From assembly GCA_910589395.1 (NCBI GenBank), contig CAJUTL010000002.1, positions 1-44,604 of the forward strand: 44,604 bases of DNA. The letters run 5' to 3'. Below the pieces are notes generated by a model that saw nothing but the letters and a program-made list of their open reading frames with translations, was not told the DNA's origin and made no database searches. Shown one piece after another: positions 25,344-33,239 of the stretch (the stretch's first letter is position 1; each line of letters opens with the position of its first letter). Made by a program: the position numbers and the translations under genes. This DNA is from an uncultured Oscillospiraceae bacterium (GTDB lineage: Bacteria > Bacillota_A > Clostridia > Oscillospirales > Acutalibacteraceae).

Positions 25344-26531
25344 TTAAATCAACTGGTTATAAATACTGTCTACCTTGCCGTGCTTCAGGTAGACTCGGGG
25401 GACGCGCTTGGAGAGGGCGCAGATCACCTCATAGCCGATGGTGCCCTCCCGGGCAGCCAGTTCGCCGGCGGTGATCTCCTCTTCGCCGTCTCTGCCGATG
25501 AGGGTCACCAGGTCGTCGATTTTTACGTCTTCCAAAGCGGAAACGTCCGCCATCAGCTGGTCCATGCAGATCCGGCCCAAAATGGGGCAGCGCTTGCCGT
25601 GGATCAGCACCTGAGCGCCGCCGGGGGCCAGACGGCGGGGGTAGCCGTCCGCGTAGCCGATGGGAATGGTGGCTACCCGCAGCGCCTTGTCCGCCGTAAA
25701 TTCTCTTCCGTAGCTGACGGTAGCCCCGGCCTGAATGGTTTTCACATGGGACACCACCGAATACAGGGAAAGGGCGGGAGAAAGGGAAGGGCGGTTCCGC
25801 AGCTCATCGGAGGGGTACAGGCCGTAAATGACGATGCCCGCCCGCACCAGGTCCAGGTGGGAGAGAGGATAGTCGAAGATGGCGGCGGAATTGGCGCAGT
25901 GACGCACTTCAAAGGAAAGGCCCTCCCGCAGCAGGGCCTCGATCATTTCCTTGAAGCAGCCGAATTGGCGCATGGTGAAGGCGTCTCCCTCCCTGCCGTC
26001 GTCGGACACGGCAAAATGGGTGAAAATGCCCTCCGGATACAGCCCGGGCAGAGAACAGACGGCCTTGATCTGCTCCACGGCGCCCTCGTCCCGGTTGATA
26101 TCCTGAAAATAGAAGCCCAGGCGGCTCATGCCGGTATCGACCTTCACATGGATCTTCACCGTTACGCCGGCTTCGAAGGCGTGGCGGGAAAGCTCCCCGG
26201 CGTATTCGGGAGAATAAACGCACTGGGAAATATTGTGCCCGGACAGGGTTTTTGCTTCCTCGGCGGGAGTAAAGCCCAGCACCAGAATGGACTTCTCGAT
26301 GCCGGAAAGCCGAAGCTGCAAGGCCTCCTCCAGATTGGAAACGGCGAACCAGTCCGCCCCCAAGGTCTCATATTCCTTTGCCATGCGCACGGCCCCGTGG
26401 CCGTAAGCGTCTGCCTTTACCACACAGCACACCCTGGCGTTTGGGTGGGCGGCCCGGCGCACCGCCTGAAAATTGCGTGCCACAGCGTCCAGGTCGATCT
26501 CCGCCCAGGTTCTTCTGAGGATTTCCTTCAT
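25344..26531 (-). CDS. alr: Alanine racemase
   Basis: PLP enzyme making D-alanine for peptidoglycan. The 395-residue protein carries the PLP lysine, Lys39, in 'CCVVKADAYGHGAV', the 'DTGMSRLGF' loop (about residues 136-144), 'HCANSAAIFDYP' (about 208) and 'ATIPIGYADGYPRRL' (about 290-304), whose Tyr region belongs to the active site; 'GRICMDQLMADVS' follows. I took the ATG at 26531, after GGGGTGA; the open frame upstream only translates repeats. It lies 111 bp upstream of recQ, separated by a large stem-loop. Confidence 0.94.
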   Translation of the reverse strand: MKEILRRTWAEIDLDAVARNFQAVRRAAHPNARVCCVVKADAYGHGAVRMAKEYETLGADWFAVSNLEEALQLRLSGIEKSILVLGFTPAEEAKTLSGHNISQCVYSPEYAGELSRHAFEAGVTVKIHVKVDTGMSRLGFYFQDINRDEGAVEQIKAVCSLPGLYPEGIFTHFAVSDDGREGDAFTMRQFGCFKEMIEALLREGLSFEVRHCANSAAIFDYPLSHLDLVRAGIVIYGLYPSDELRNRPSLSPALSLYSVVSHVKTIQAGATVSYGREFTADKALRVATIPIGYADGYPRRLAPGGAQVLIHGKRCPILGRICMDQLMADVSALEDVKIDDLVTLIGRDGEEEITAGELAAREGTIGYEVICALSKRVPRVYLKHGKVDSIYNQLI

Positions 26532-26603
26532 TTTGTCACCCCGGATTTTAGTAGTGAGTAGTGAGTAGTTAGTTGTTAGAGAAGGGCGAGTTCTCCTTCC
26601 CGT

Positions 26604-26734
26604 TGTCATTACTGAGGAAAAGAAGCTTCGCTTCTTTACGAAGAATCTCGCTCTCAATTCCAGGGCAAAAGGACAAAGGACGAGATTCTTCACAAGAAAG
26701 CAAAGCTTGCTTTGCTTTTTGTTCAGTAATGACA
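26604..26734. repeat. MITE-like inverted-repeat element, family B copy 4
   Basis: Starts TGTCATTACTGA and ends TCAGTAATGACA: 12-bp perfect inverted ends. Internal short palindromes AAGAAGCTTCGCTTCTT-like and AAAGCAAAGCTTGCTTTGC give extra hairpins. Same family as 118, 333 and 11869. Confidence 0.7.
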
Positions 26735-26767
26735 GATGGGAAGAAAGCGGCTTACCGATAAATTGCA

Positions 26768-26930
26768 TTGCCCTTCGGCTCCACTTATCTATAAGGGGAG
26801 CTGTCACCCTTCGGCTGACTGAGAGGATTGAAATCCAGCGATTTGATGCGGCTTTCTGTGCAAGCCCGATCCCTTCCGTCATGCTTACGCATGCCACCTC
26901 CCCTTGTAAACAAGGGGAGGCTAAGGGCAA
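26768..26930. repeat. MITE-like element with long terminal inverted repeats, family A
   Basis: Left end TTGCCCTTCGGCTCCACTT and right end (as complement) TTGCCCTTAGCCTCCCCTT are related for roughly 35-40 bp, and continue with AAGGGGAG on both sides. The interior has no gene. The ends match those of the tandem unit at 44069-44604, so the two belong to one family. Confidence 0.7.
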
Positions 26931-27003
26931 ATAGATTCCAATTTATCGCTCAGTTTGCGGTCGGGTCAGAAACCGATTTCCCGTACCAGGCAGCTTCACG
27001 AGT

Positions 27004-27027
27004 GCAGGCAACACAAGTGTTGCCTGC
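27004..27027. terminator. 11-bp inverted repeat downstream of purL
   Basis: GCAGGCAACAC and GTGTTGCCTGC separated by AA. With the neighbouring GGCGGC/GCCGCC stem it could halt or protect the purL transcript, but no T-run follows. Confidence 0.4.
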
Positions 27028-27043
27028 GGCGGCTCGCCGCCCG

Positions 27044-30000
27044 TTACTTAAAATATTTTACGCCGGACTCAAAGAGAAGTTGATCCTTTTTGCCGGGAAC
27101 ATTTTTGTAGAGATCTTTTCCCTTTCGCTCGGAATGGCCCATTTTGCCGAGAATTCTGCCGTCGGGGCTGGTGATGCCCTCAATGGCGCACACAGAGCCG
27201 TTGGGGTTCCAAAGGGTCTCCCCGCACACCGTACCGTTGGGGTCCACATACTGGGTGGCGATCTGCCCGTTTTCCACCAGCCGCTTCAGGGTGGCGTCGT
27301 CCGCCACAAAGCGGCCCTCACCGTGAGAAACGGGAATGGTGTGGAGCTCTCCGGCGGTCACCCCCGCCAGCCAGGGAGATTTTACGCTGGTGATCCTGGT
27401 GTATGCCATACGGGACACATGGCGGCCGATGGCGTTGAAGGTCAGGGTGGGGTCATTTTCCTTGGGTTCTGTGATCTTTCCATAGGGGACCAGGCCCAGC
27501 TTGATCAGGGCCTGGAAGCCGTTGCAGATGCCCAGCATCAGGCCGTCCCGCTGCTCCAGCAGGTCGGTGACCGCCTGAGCCAGCTTGGGGTTGCGGAAGG
27601 TGGTAGCAATAAACTTGCCGGAGCCCTCCGGCTCGTCCCCGCCGGAGAAGCCGCCGGGAAGCATGATGATCTGCGCCCGGCGAATGGCCTGCTCCATGCG
27701 GTCGATGGTTTCCTCAATATCCTTGGGGGTGAGGTTTTTCACCACCAGAATTTCAGTTTCCGCGCCTGCCTTCCGGAAGGCCCGGGCGCTGTCTACCTCG
27801 CAGTTGGTGCCGGGGAAGGCGGGAATAAACACCCGGGGCCTGGCCGTTTTGATGGCAGGGGCCTTCTGCTCCCGGCGTTCCCACAGGGGGATATCCGCTG
27901 TAAGCCTGCCGGGCTCCGCGGAATTGGGGAAGATCTTCTCCAAAGTGACGTTCCAGGCGTCGATCAGCTGGTCAATGCCGATCTTCTCCCCTTCCAGCTC
28001 CACCATGCCCGTGCCGGTGGTGCGGCCCAGCACCGCGCCGCGGCCGTAATGGAGCTCGGCCTCGCTGGAAAGCTCAATGACCAGCGCCCCGGCCTTGGGG
28101 GCAAACAGCGCTTCTCTGGAAAGGCCTTTTTCAAATTTGAAGCCCAGCTTTTCGCCGAAGCACATTTTCAGCACACAGGCGGCTGCGCCGCCCTCCCGCA
28201 CCACACCGGCGGAAAGAATATCCCCTGCCTCCATGTGGCGCAGAACAGAACGGTAATATGCTTTTAGCCCGTCCCAATCCGGCGTGCCGTCCGCCCGTTC
28301 CGGAATGGGGAGCAGCACTACTTTAGCGCCGGGATGCTTCAGAGAGGCGGAAAGGGTTTTACTGGCCTTTGTCATGGCTACGGCAAAGCTGACCAGGGTG
28401 GGGGGCACGTCCAGCTGCTCAAAGGAGCCGGACATACTGTCCTTGCCGCCGATGGCCGGCAGCCCCAGCCCCAGCTGGGCGGACAGTGCCCCCAGTAAGG
28501 CCGCGGCAGGCTTTCCCCACCGGGCGGGGTCCTCGTGAAGGCGCTCAAAGTATTCCTGGAAGGTAAGCCGGGCCTTTAAGGGGTCCGCCCCTACGGCGGC
28601 CAGCTTTGACAGGCTTTCCACCACGGCGTACTGGGCCCCCAGGAAGGGGGAATACCGGGCAATGCCGGGAATATAGCCATAGGACATGGCGGTGCAGTCG
28701 TCGGTTTCTCCCTCCAGCAGGGGGATCTTCGCCACCATGGCCTCCTCGGGGGTCAACTGATACCGGCCCGCGAAGGGCATCAGTACCGTGGAAGCGCCGA
28801 TGCTGGAATCGAACCGTTCCGAAAGGCCCTTCTGGCCGCAGACCTGCAGCCGGGAAAGGTTTTTCTTCAAAGCCTCCGCGGCGGATAAGCCCCGCAACTG
28901 CTCCGGTACGGCACTGCGGTAGTTTTCTCCTTGGGGCGCGGAAATTTTTGCACGGGCGTTCTGGGTAACGCCATTGGTATCCAAAAAGGCGCGGGACAGA
29001 TCCACGATCCGGTCTCCCCGCCATTCCATTTTCAGCCGGGGTTCTTCGGTGACCGCAGCCACCGCCTGGGCATCCAGGTTTTCCTCAGAGGCAAGGGCGC
29101 AAAACCGCTCCGCGTCCTCCGGAGCCACCACCACCGCCATGCGCTCCTGAGATTCGGAAATGGCAAGCTCAGTGCCGTCCAGGCCCTGATACTTTTTGGG
29201 TACCCGATCCAGATCGATCTCAAGGCCCGGGGCCAGCTCTCCGATGGCAACGCACACGCCGCCCGCGCCGAAATCGTTGCAGCGCTTGATGAGCCTTGCG
29301 GCCTCCGGGTTGCGGAACAGCCGCTGAAGCTTCCGTTCGGTAGGTGGATTTCCCTTTTGCACCTCGGCGCCGCAGACCTCCACGGATTTTTCCGTGTGGG
29401 CCTTGCTGGAGCCGGTGGCGCCGCCGATGCCGTCCCGGCCGGTAGCGCCGCCCAGCAGAAGAATGGTATCTCCGGGGGCGGGCTCCTCCCGGCGGACATT
29501 TGCCTTGGGGGAAGCGCCGATCACCGCGCCGATTTCCATGCGCTTTGCCACATAGCCGGGATCGTAAAGCTCTGTGACCTGCCCTGTGGCAAGGCCGATC
29601 TGATTGCCATAGGAGGAATAGCCGGCGGCGGCCCCGGTGGTGATCTTCCGGGTAGGCAGCTTACCGTGTAAAGTCTTTTCAAAGGGAACGGTAGGATCAC
29701 CGGAGCCCGTGACGCGCATAGCCTGGTACACATAGGCACGCCCGGAAAGGGGGTCCCGAATGGCACCGCCCAGGCAGGTGGCCGCGCCGCCGAAGGGCTC
29801 GATCTCCGTGGGGTGGTTGTGGGTCTCATTCTTAAACTGAATGAGCCAGGTTTCCGTTTTGCCGTCTACGGTAACGGGGGCCTCAATAGAGCAGGCGTTG
29901 ATTTCCTCGCTGACGTCCAGATCCGGCACCAGGCCCTGTTTGCGAAGAGACTTTCCGCCGATGGTGGCCATGTCCATCAGGCAGACGGGCTTGTCCTTTC

Positions 30001-30793
30001 CGGCGTACAGCTCCTCCCGGACAGTGAGATATTGCTTCAGGGCGGCCTCCACCGCATCGTGAAGGGGCCCGGCCTCGATCTCGATCTCGTCTAAACGGGT
30101 CAGGAAGGTGGTGTGGCGGCAGTGGTCGCTCCAATAGGTATCGATCACCCGCAGCTCCGTTACAGTGGGGTCCCGTTTTTCCTCGTTCCGGAAATAGGTC
30201 TGGCAGAAAAGCAGGTCGGAAAGGGTCATGGCAAAGCCCATGGAATCGAAATACCGCTTCATTTCGTCTTCCTTCCACTGAATAAAGCCGGAAACGCGGG
30301 CCACGTTTTCCGGAACGGCGGCGTCAAGCTCCAGGGTTTCGGGCTTTTCCATGGAGGCAACGCGGGATTCCACCGGGTTCACCAGATAGGCCTTGATCTT
30401 TTCAAATTCCCCATCGGAAACCTGTCCCTTTACGCCGATGACCTTGGCGGAAAGCACGGCGGGGCGCTCTCCCTGAGTGAGAAACTGCACGCATTGGGCG
30501 GCGGAATCCGCCCGCTGGTCATACTGGCCGGGCAGGTATTCCATGGCGAAGGTCCGGTATTCTCCGGGTAGGCGGAACTCCTCTCCGTACACGGTATCCA
30601 CATTGGGTTCGGAAAGAATGGTGCGGGCTGCCGCCTGAAACTGCTCCGGGCTCAGCCCGGAAACGTCGTAGCGGTTGAGAATGCGTACCTCCTCCACGCC
30701 GGAAATGCCCAAGTTTCCCGTAAGATCCGCCTTGAGGTGAGAGGCCTCGATATCGTATCCCTTTTTCTTTTCCACAAAAACTCTCGTTACCAT
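27044..30793 (-). CDS. purL: Phosphoribosylformylglycinamidine synthase, long form
   Basis: Fourth step of de novo purine synthesis: FGAR + Gln + ATP to FGAM. The 1249-residue single chain is the clostridial large-PurL type. From the N-terminus: a PurS-like part (residues 1-170, begins VTRVFVEKKKGYDIEA), linker and first synthetase half with 'SDHCRHTTF' near 222, second half, and a C-terminal glutaminase (PurQ-like) domain from 'PRVFIPAFPGTNCEVDSAR' near 980 with nucleophile Cys in 'GICNGFQALI' (about 1088) and His in 'KMGHSERKGKDLY'. I chose the ATG at 30793; AAAGGGGAA lies before it. It stands alone, not in a pur operon here, under a leader full of palindromes. Confidence 0.96.
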   Translation of the reverse strand: MVTRVFVEKKKGYDIEASHLKADLTGNLGISGVEEVRILNRYDVSGLSPEQFQAAARTILSEPNVDTVYGEEFRLPGEYRTFAMEYLPGQYDQRADSAAQCVQFLTQGERPAVLSAKVIGVKGQVSDGEFEKIKAYLVNPVESRVASMEKPETLELDAAVPENVARVSGFIQWKEDEMKRYFDSMGFAMTLSDLLFCQTYFRNEEKRDPTVTELRVIDTYWSDHCRHTTFLTRLDEIEIEAGPLHDAVEAALKQYLTVREELYAGKDKPVCLMDMATIGGKSLRKQGLVPDLDVSEEINACSIEAPVTVDGKTETWLIQFKNETHNHPTEIEPFGGAATCLGGAIRDPLSGRAYVYQAMRVTGSGDPTVPFEKTLHGKLPTRKITTGAAAGYSSYGNQIGLATGQVTELYDPGYVAKRMEIGAVIGASPKANVRREEPAPGDTILLLGGATGRDGIGGATGSSKAHTEKSVEVCGAEVQKGNPPTERKLQRLFRNPEAARLIKRCNDFGAGGVCVAIGELAPGLEIDLDRVPKKYQGLDGTELAISESQERMAVVVAPEDAERFCALASEENLDAQAVAAVTEEPRLKMEWRGDRIVDLSRAFLDTNGVTQNARAKISAPQGENYRSAVPEQLRGLSAAEALKKNLSRLQVCGQKGLSERFDSSIGASTVLMPFAGRYQLTPEEAMVAKIPLLEGETDDCTAMSYGYIPGIARYSPFLGAQYAVVESLSKLAAVGADPLKARLTFQEYFERLHEDPARWGKPAAALLGALSAQLGLGLPAIGGKDSMSGSFEQLDVPPTLVSFAVAMTKASKTLSASLKHPGAKVVLLPIPERADGTPDWDGLKAYYRSVLRHMEAGDILSAGVVREGGAAACVLKMCFGEKLGFKFEKGLSREALFAPKAGALVIELSSEAELHYGRGAVLGRTTGTGMVELEGEKIGIDQLIDAWNVTLEKIFPNSAEPGRLTADIPLWERREQKAPAIKTARPRVFIPAFPGTNCEVDSARAFRKAGAETEILVVKNLTPKDIEETIDRMEQAIRRAQIIMLPGGFSGGDEPEGSGKFIATTFRNPKLAQAVTDLLEQRDGLMLGICNGFQALIKLGLVPYGKITEPKENDPTLTFNAIGRHVSRMAYTRITSVKSPWLAGVTAGELHTIPVSHGEGRFVADDATLKRLVENGQIATQYVDPNGTVCGETLWNPNGSVCAIEGITSPDGRILGKMGHSERKGKDLYKNVPGKKDQLLFESGVKYFK

Positions 30794-30800
30794 GCTGCCG

Positions 30801-30860
30801 GTTCCCCTTTTTTTATGAGAATTTGATTCGGTTCCCTTTTCAAAATTTTGAAAAGGGAAC
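30801..30860 (-). promoter_or_regulatory. purL leader hairpin with a competing partner at the ribosome binding site
   Basis: A perfect 30-bp palindrome at 30831-30860 (arms GTTCCCTTTTCAAAA...) folds into a 13-bp stem with a 4-nt loop in the mRNA. The arm sequence AAAAGGGAAC is nearly repeated as AAAAGGGGAAC at 30801-30811, the purL Shine-Dalgarno region. The 5' arm could therefore pair with either partner. Whether this regulates translation is inference. Confidence 0.5.
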
Positions 30861-30866
30861 ACAGAA

Positions 30867-30894
30867 AATAGCAACGACATTTGTCGTTGCTATT
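30867..30894. promoter_or_regulatory. 28-bp palindrome at the purL start region (candidate operator)
   Basis: Perfect 13-bp arms (AATAGCAACGACA and complement) separated by two bases, overlapping the proposed -10 and transcription start. It is a plausible operator for a purine or other repressor; the sequence is not the Bacillus PurBox as I know it. Confidence 0.5.
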
Positions 30895-30920
30895 GTATCA
30901 CAAAAGCTTTTTTGTGGAAA
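30892..30920 (-). promoter_or_regulatory. Candidate purL promoter
   Basis: On the minus strand TTTCCA (30915-30920), 17-bp spacer, TACAAT (30892-30897). The -10 matches five of six positions and is preceded by TGTGA. The -10 overlaps the palindrome at 30867-30894. Confidence 0.5.
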
Positions 30921-30964
30921 CAAAATTCCACTTTTTTTAGAAAAGTTCTCTGTTCTACACAAAA

Positions 30965-32227
30965 TCATTTCTGAGAGGGATCGCTCAAATCTCCAATGGA
31001 CACCGCCACCGAGTGGCGAATAGGCTTCCACTCCACATTGCCAAATACCGCCAGCAGCATGGCAATACCGAAGGTGAAAACAAAGAGGGGGAAGGTAAAG
31101 GCGTAAAGCACCCGTTTCCGGCGGGAGCAGCGGATCCGCTTCCGCTCGGTCACAAGGGGCATCAGGCCCATGAGAAACAGCACGCCGTAGGAGTTTACCA
31201 GGGCGCTGATCACGGAAAAGGCGAAAAGCCCCATTTCATGGCGGGCGGAAACCATGCCCACAAAGAACATGACCGTGTTTACCAGAAAGCTCAAAACGGT
31301 CAACACCGCCGCGGGAATGGTGTTCATCAACATATCGTAGCAGGCAAAGCGGCCGGTGGCGGTAAGGGTGTGCAGCAGATCCCCGCCGTGCTCCGCAATG
31401 ACCTGAAAATAGCCTTTGATCCACCGGGAACGCTGGCGAAGGGACTGCTTAAAGCTGCTGGGCTGTTCATCGTACAGAACGGCGTCGCCGCAATAGGCGA
31501 TCTTTTCTCCCCGGATCACCATTTCCGCGGTAAATTCCAGATCCTCCGTCAGGCAGAACCAATCCCAGCCGCCCTGCTCCTTCAAAATGCTGTCGGCGAA
31601 CAGAAAGCCGGTGCCGGACACGGCGCAGCCGATATTCAGCGTATCCCTGGGGCGGTTCAGATATTCGGATTCCCGCAAGAACCATAAGCCGTACCCGGCG
31701 GTGATCCAGTTATCCTCAAAATTTTTAGTGTTTCGGTAGCCGGTGACCACCCGGTGACCGGAGGAAAACACCTTGTTCATTTCCGCAATGTAATGGGGGT
31801 CCAGAAGGTTATCGGCGTCAAAGACAAAATAGCCGTCATAGCGCTTTTCCCCGTGCTCCTCCTGAAGCTTTCCCAAAAGGAACGCCAGGGCAAAGCCCTT
31901 GCCCACCTGGGCCTTGTTCTGCCGCTGATAGACCATAGCCCCGTGGGAGGCCGCCACCTGAGCGGTACTGTCGGTACAGTTATCCGCCACCACATAGGTG
32001 TCAATGAGCTCCGCGGGGTACTCCTGCCCCCGAATGCTGTCCAACAGCTGACCGATCACGGCCTGTTCGTTCCGGGCGGCAATGAGCACCGCGTACCGGC
32101 ACAGCTTCCGCGTCTGAAACCGGCGGCGTTTTCCGGAAAGCCGCACAATGGCGAACACAGCCTGGTAGAAGCAGCAGGCGGCAAAAATGGCCGCCAGCGC
32201 GAAATTTATGTAAGAAAGTGTTTTCAT
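30965..32227 (-). CDS. Membrane glycosyltransferase, GT2 family
   Basis: The 420-residue protein has an N-terminal membrane helix (residues 5-27), a cytoplasmic GT-A domain and at least three C-terminal membrane helices (about 295-390). GT2 signs are 'LIAARNEQAVIGQLLDSI' (about 49-66), 'VADNCTDST' (about 80-88), the DAD metal site in 'YFVFDADNLLDPHYI' (about 134-148), 'LTEDLEFTAEMV' (about 226-237) and 'QRSRWIKGYFQV' (about 265-276). The Q..RW motif is typical of processive synthases of the cellulose/hyaluronan/PNAG kind, so a role in extracellular polysaccharide or a glycolipid is likely. No partner genes lie beside it. AAAGAGGGG precedes the ATG. Confidence 0.9.
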   Translation of the reverse strand: MKTLSYINFALAAIFAACCFYQAVFAIVRLSGKRRRFQTRKLCRYAVLIAARNEQAVIGQLLDSIRGQEYPAELIDTYVVADNCTDSTAQVAASHGAMVYQRQNKAQVGKGFALAFLLGKLQEEHGEKRYDGYFVFDADNLLDPHYIAEMNKVFSSGHRVVTGYRNTKNFEDNWITAGYGLWFLRESEYLNRPRDTLNIGCAVSGTGFLFADSILKEQGGWDWFCLTEDLEFTAEMVIRGEKIAYCGDAVLYDEQPSSFKQSLRQRSRWIKGYFQVIAEHGGDLLHTLTATGRFACYDMLMNTIPAAVLTVLSFLVNTVMFFVGMVSARHEMGLFAFSVISALVNSYGVLFLMGLMPLVTERKRIRCSRRKRVLYAFTFPLFVFTFGIAMLLAVFGNVEWKPIRHSVAVSIGDLSDPSQK

Positions 32228-32366
32228 AATTGGAAATACCCCTCTTTCTTTTGCCGAACCTTTCTGTTCAGAACAAGTACCGCCGCATGGCAGCTGCTCT
32301 AAGTATTTCAGAAAAATTTCAAAAAATTTTCAACCGCACCCGCAATTTTAACAATATCCAGCGTCC

Positions 32367-32375
32367 AGTATAGCA
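32367..32375 (-). promoter_or_regulatory. Candidate extended -10 promoter for the GT2 gene
   Basis: TGCTATACT on the minus strand, about 140 bp upstream of the start codon. Two 8-bp inverted arms, CAATATCC (32352-32359) and GGATATTG (32391-32398), flank it symmetrically, a possible operator pair. No clear -35 was found. Confidence 0.4.
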
Positions 32376-32491
32376 GAAAATTTACCATAAGGATATTGGA
32401 AAAGTCTAAAAAAGAACAGAACGATTTTCTTAAAAATTTATGACGAATGAGGCATTTTTGAAAATTTTCCGGGAAAACAGGAAATAGGACT

Positions 32492-32520
32492 TGCTTTTTT
32501 CCGAAGAATCGTGTAAGATA
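32492..32520 (+). promoter_or_regulatory. Promoter of tRNA-Val
   Basis: TTGCTT (32492-32497), 17-bp spacer, TAAGAT (32515-32520), 14 bp before the mature tRNA 5' end. Confidence 0.55.
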
Positions 32521-32534
32521 ATACAGCAATATTT

Positions 32535-32611
32535 GGGCGCTTAGCTCAGCTGGCTAGAGCACCTGCTTGACGTGCAGGGGGTCAGCGGTTCAAGTCCGTT
32601 AGCGCCCACCA
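32535..32611 (+). tRNA. tRNA-Val (anticodon GAC)
   Basis: A complete 77-nt cloverleaf with encoded CCA. Acceptor stem GGGCGCT pairs with AGCGCCC (32601-32607), D-arm GCTC..GAGC, anticodon stem CCTGC/GCAGG with loop TTGACGT (GAC at 32569-32571), T-arm with GGTTCAAGTCC. GAC reads GUC/GUU, so valine. A terminator follows at once. Its 3' end is duplicated downstream. Confidence 0.95.
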
Positions 32612-32615
32612 AAAG
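32594..32615 (+). repeat. 22-bp direct repeat, copy 1 (tRNA 3' end, att-like)
   Basis: The segment from GTCCGTTAGC to CCAAAAG covers the T-arm end, acceptor strand, CCA and four bases beyond. The identical 22 bp recur at 32772-32793. tRNA 3' ends are the common core of integrase attachment sites (established knowledge). Confidence 0.7.
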
Positions 32616-32653
32616 TCGAAGAGAGGACCCTGCGTCCTCCCTTCGATTTTTTT
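32616..32653 (+). terminator. Terminator of tRNA-Val
   Basis: TCGAAG/CTTCGA and GAGGA/TCCTC stems with one mismatch between them, loop CCCTGCG, then TTTTTTT. Confidence 0.88.
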
Positions 32654-32671
32654 GCTAGCGGACTTGAACCG
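32654..32671 (-). repeat. Inverted copy of the tRNA-Val T-arm
   Basis: Read on the minus strand this is CGGTTCAAGTCCGCTAGC, matching 17 of 18 bases of the tRNA segment at 32586-32603. Together with the direct copy at 32772 it shows repeated rearrangement at this tRNA end. Confidence 0.55.
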
Positions 32672-32771
32672 TAAGACGGTTTGCCCGTTTGGAAATTGCC
32701 CCGGTGGGACAATTTTAGGGCAAAATGGCGCGGAAGCTATGCTTCAAGCCATGCCGGTGCGCAGCACAGGC

Positions 32772-32793
32772 GTCCGTTAGCGCCCACCAAAAG
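32772..32793 (+). repeat. 22-bp direct repeat, copy 2 (att-like)
   Basis: Identical to 32594-32615, 178 bp away. The tRNA body is absent before this copy, so it is a bare attachment-type remnant. A weak terminator-like stem (AAACCCGC/GCGGGTTT, 32794-32827) follows. Confidence 0.7.
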
Positions 32794-32830
32794 AAACCCG
32801 CTTAAACATTGAGTTTTTGCGGGTTTTCTC
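32794..32830 (+). terminator. Terminator-like stem after the second att-like repeat
   Basis: AAACCCGC pairs with GCGGGTTT, with inner AAAC/GTTT, followed by TCTCTTT. Could close a former tRNA copy or the converging pseudogene. Confidence 0.45.
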
Positions 32831-32860
32831 TTTATAAATAACACTCTTAATAACACACTT

Positions 32861-33238
32861 TTATTTTTCGGCGGTTTTTTCCGGGGTTAATATTCTTTGG
32901 AAAAGGCCAGTTATCATGCCGCTTATATCCTGTATGGTTTTCTTTGATCGTCCCATTGCCGCCGCTTTCTCAAGAATATTCTAAATATCCCCATCGCAGA
33001 GATCGGGAGTTTTCTTTTTGCCAAGGTTTGGGACGATCTACACCCGCCCAATGCTTTCCACGTGCTTATATTCCGTGGCGCTGAGGACTTCTTTGCTTTC
33101 CGTTTTGGGATTGTTCATAAAAGGCCGCTACCCGTTCCCCGGTAGGGCTGATCCCGTGGTCAAGCTATGCGTCCGTTTCCCGTCCTTTTTTACGGTGAAA
33201 ACGCCGCTATGAGCCTCTGGCGGGACGTTATCGCTATT
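32861..33238 (-). pseudogene. Decayed integrase-like (tyrosine recombinase N-terminal) remnant
   Basis: One reading frame of 126 codons is interrupted by three TAG stops yet reads like protein throughout. The last part, 'NILEKAAAMGRSKKTIQDIS' followed by GMITGLFQ, resembles the SAM-like core-binding domain of phage/ICE tyrosine recombinases, and the first part (VFTVKKDGKRTHSLTTGSA, then LPGNG) resembles their N-terminal arm domain. The catalytic domain with R-H-R-Y is missing. Position next to the tRNA-Val att-like repeats supports an integrase origin. Not certain, since it rests on pattern memory alone. Confidence 0.45.
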
Positions 33239-33239
33239 T

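Larger units (their letters stand above)
26532..27043. other. Repeat-filled gap between alr and purL
   Basis: Contains an inverted AACAAC repeat (26567-26586), a family B element (26604-26734), a family A MITE (26768-26930), the ATTCCAATTTATCG motif (26937-26950) and, at 26951-27043, a segment similar to 490-560. Just after the purL stop on the minus strand lie GGCGGC-GA-GCCGCC and an 11-bp inverted repeat (27004-27027), stacked hairpins without T-run that may end purL transcription. Confidence 0.6.
32228..32534. other. AT-rich gap between the GT2 gene and tRNA-Val
   Basis: About 307 bp with no gene. It holds the candidate GT2 promoter (32367-32375) and the tRNA promoter (32492-32520). The base composition is markedly AT-rich compared with the genes. 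Confidence 0.6.
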
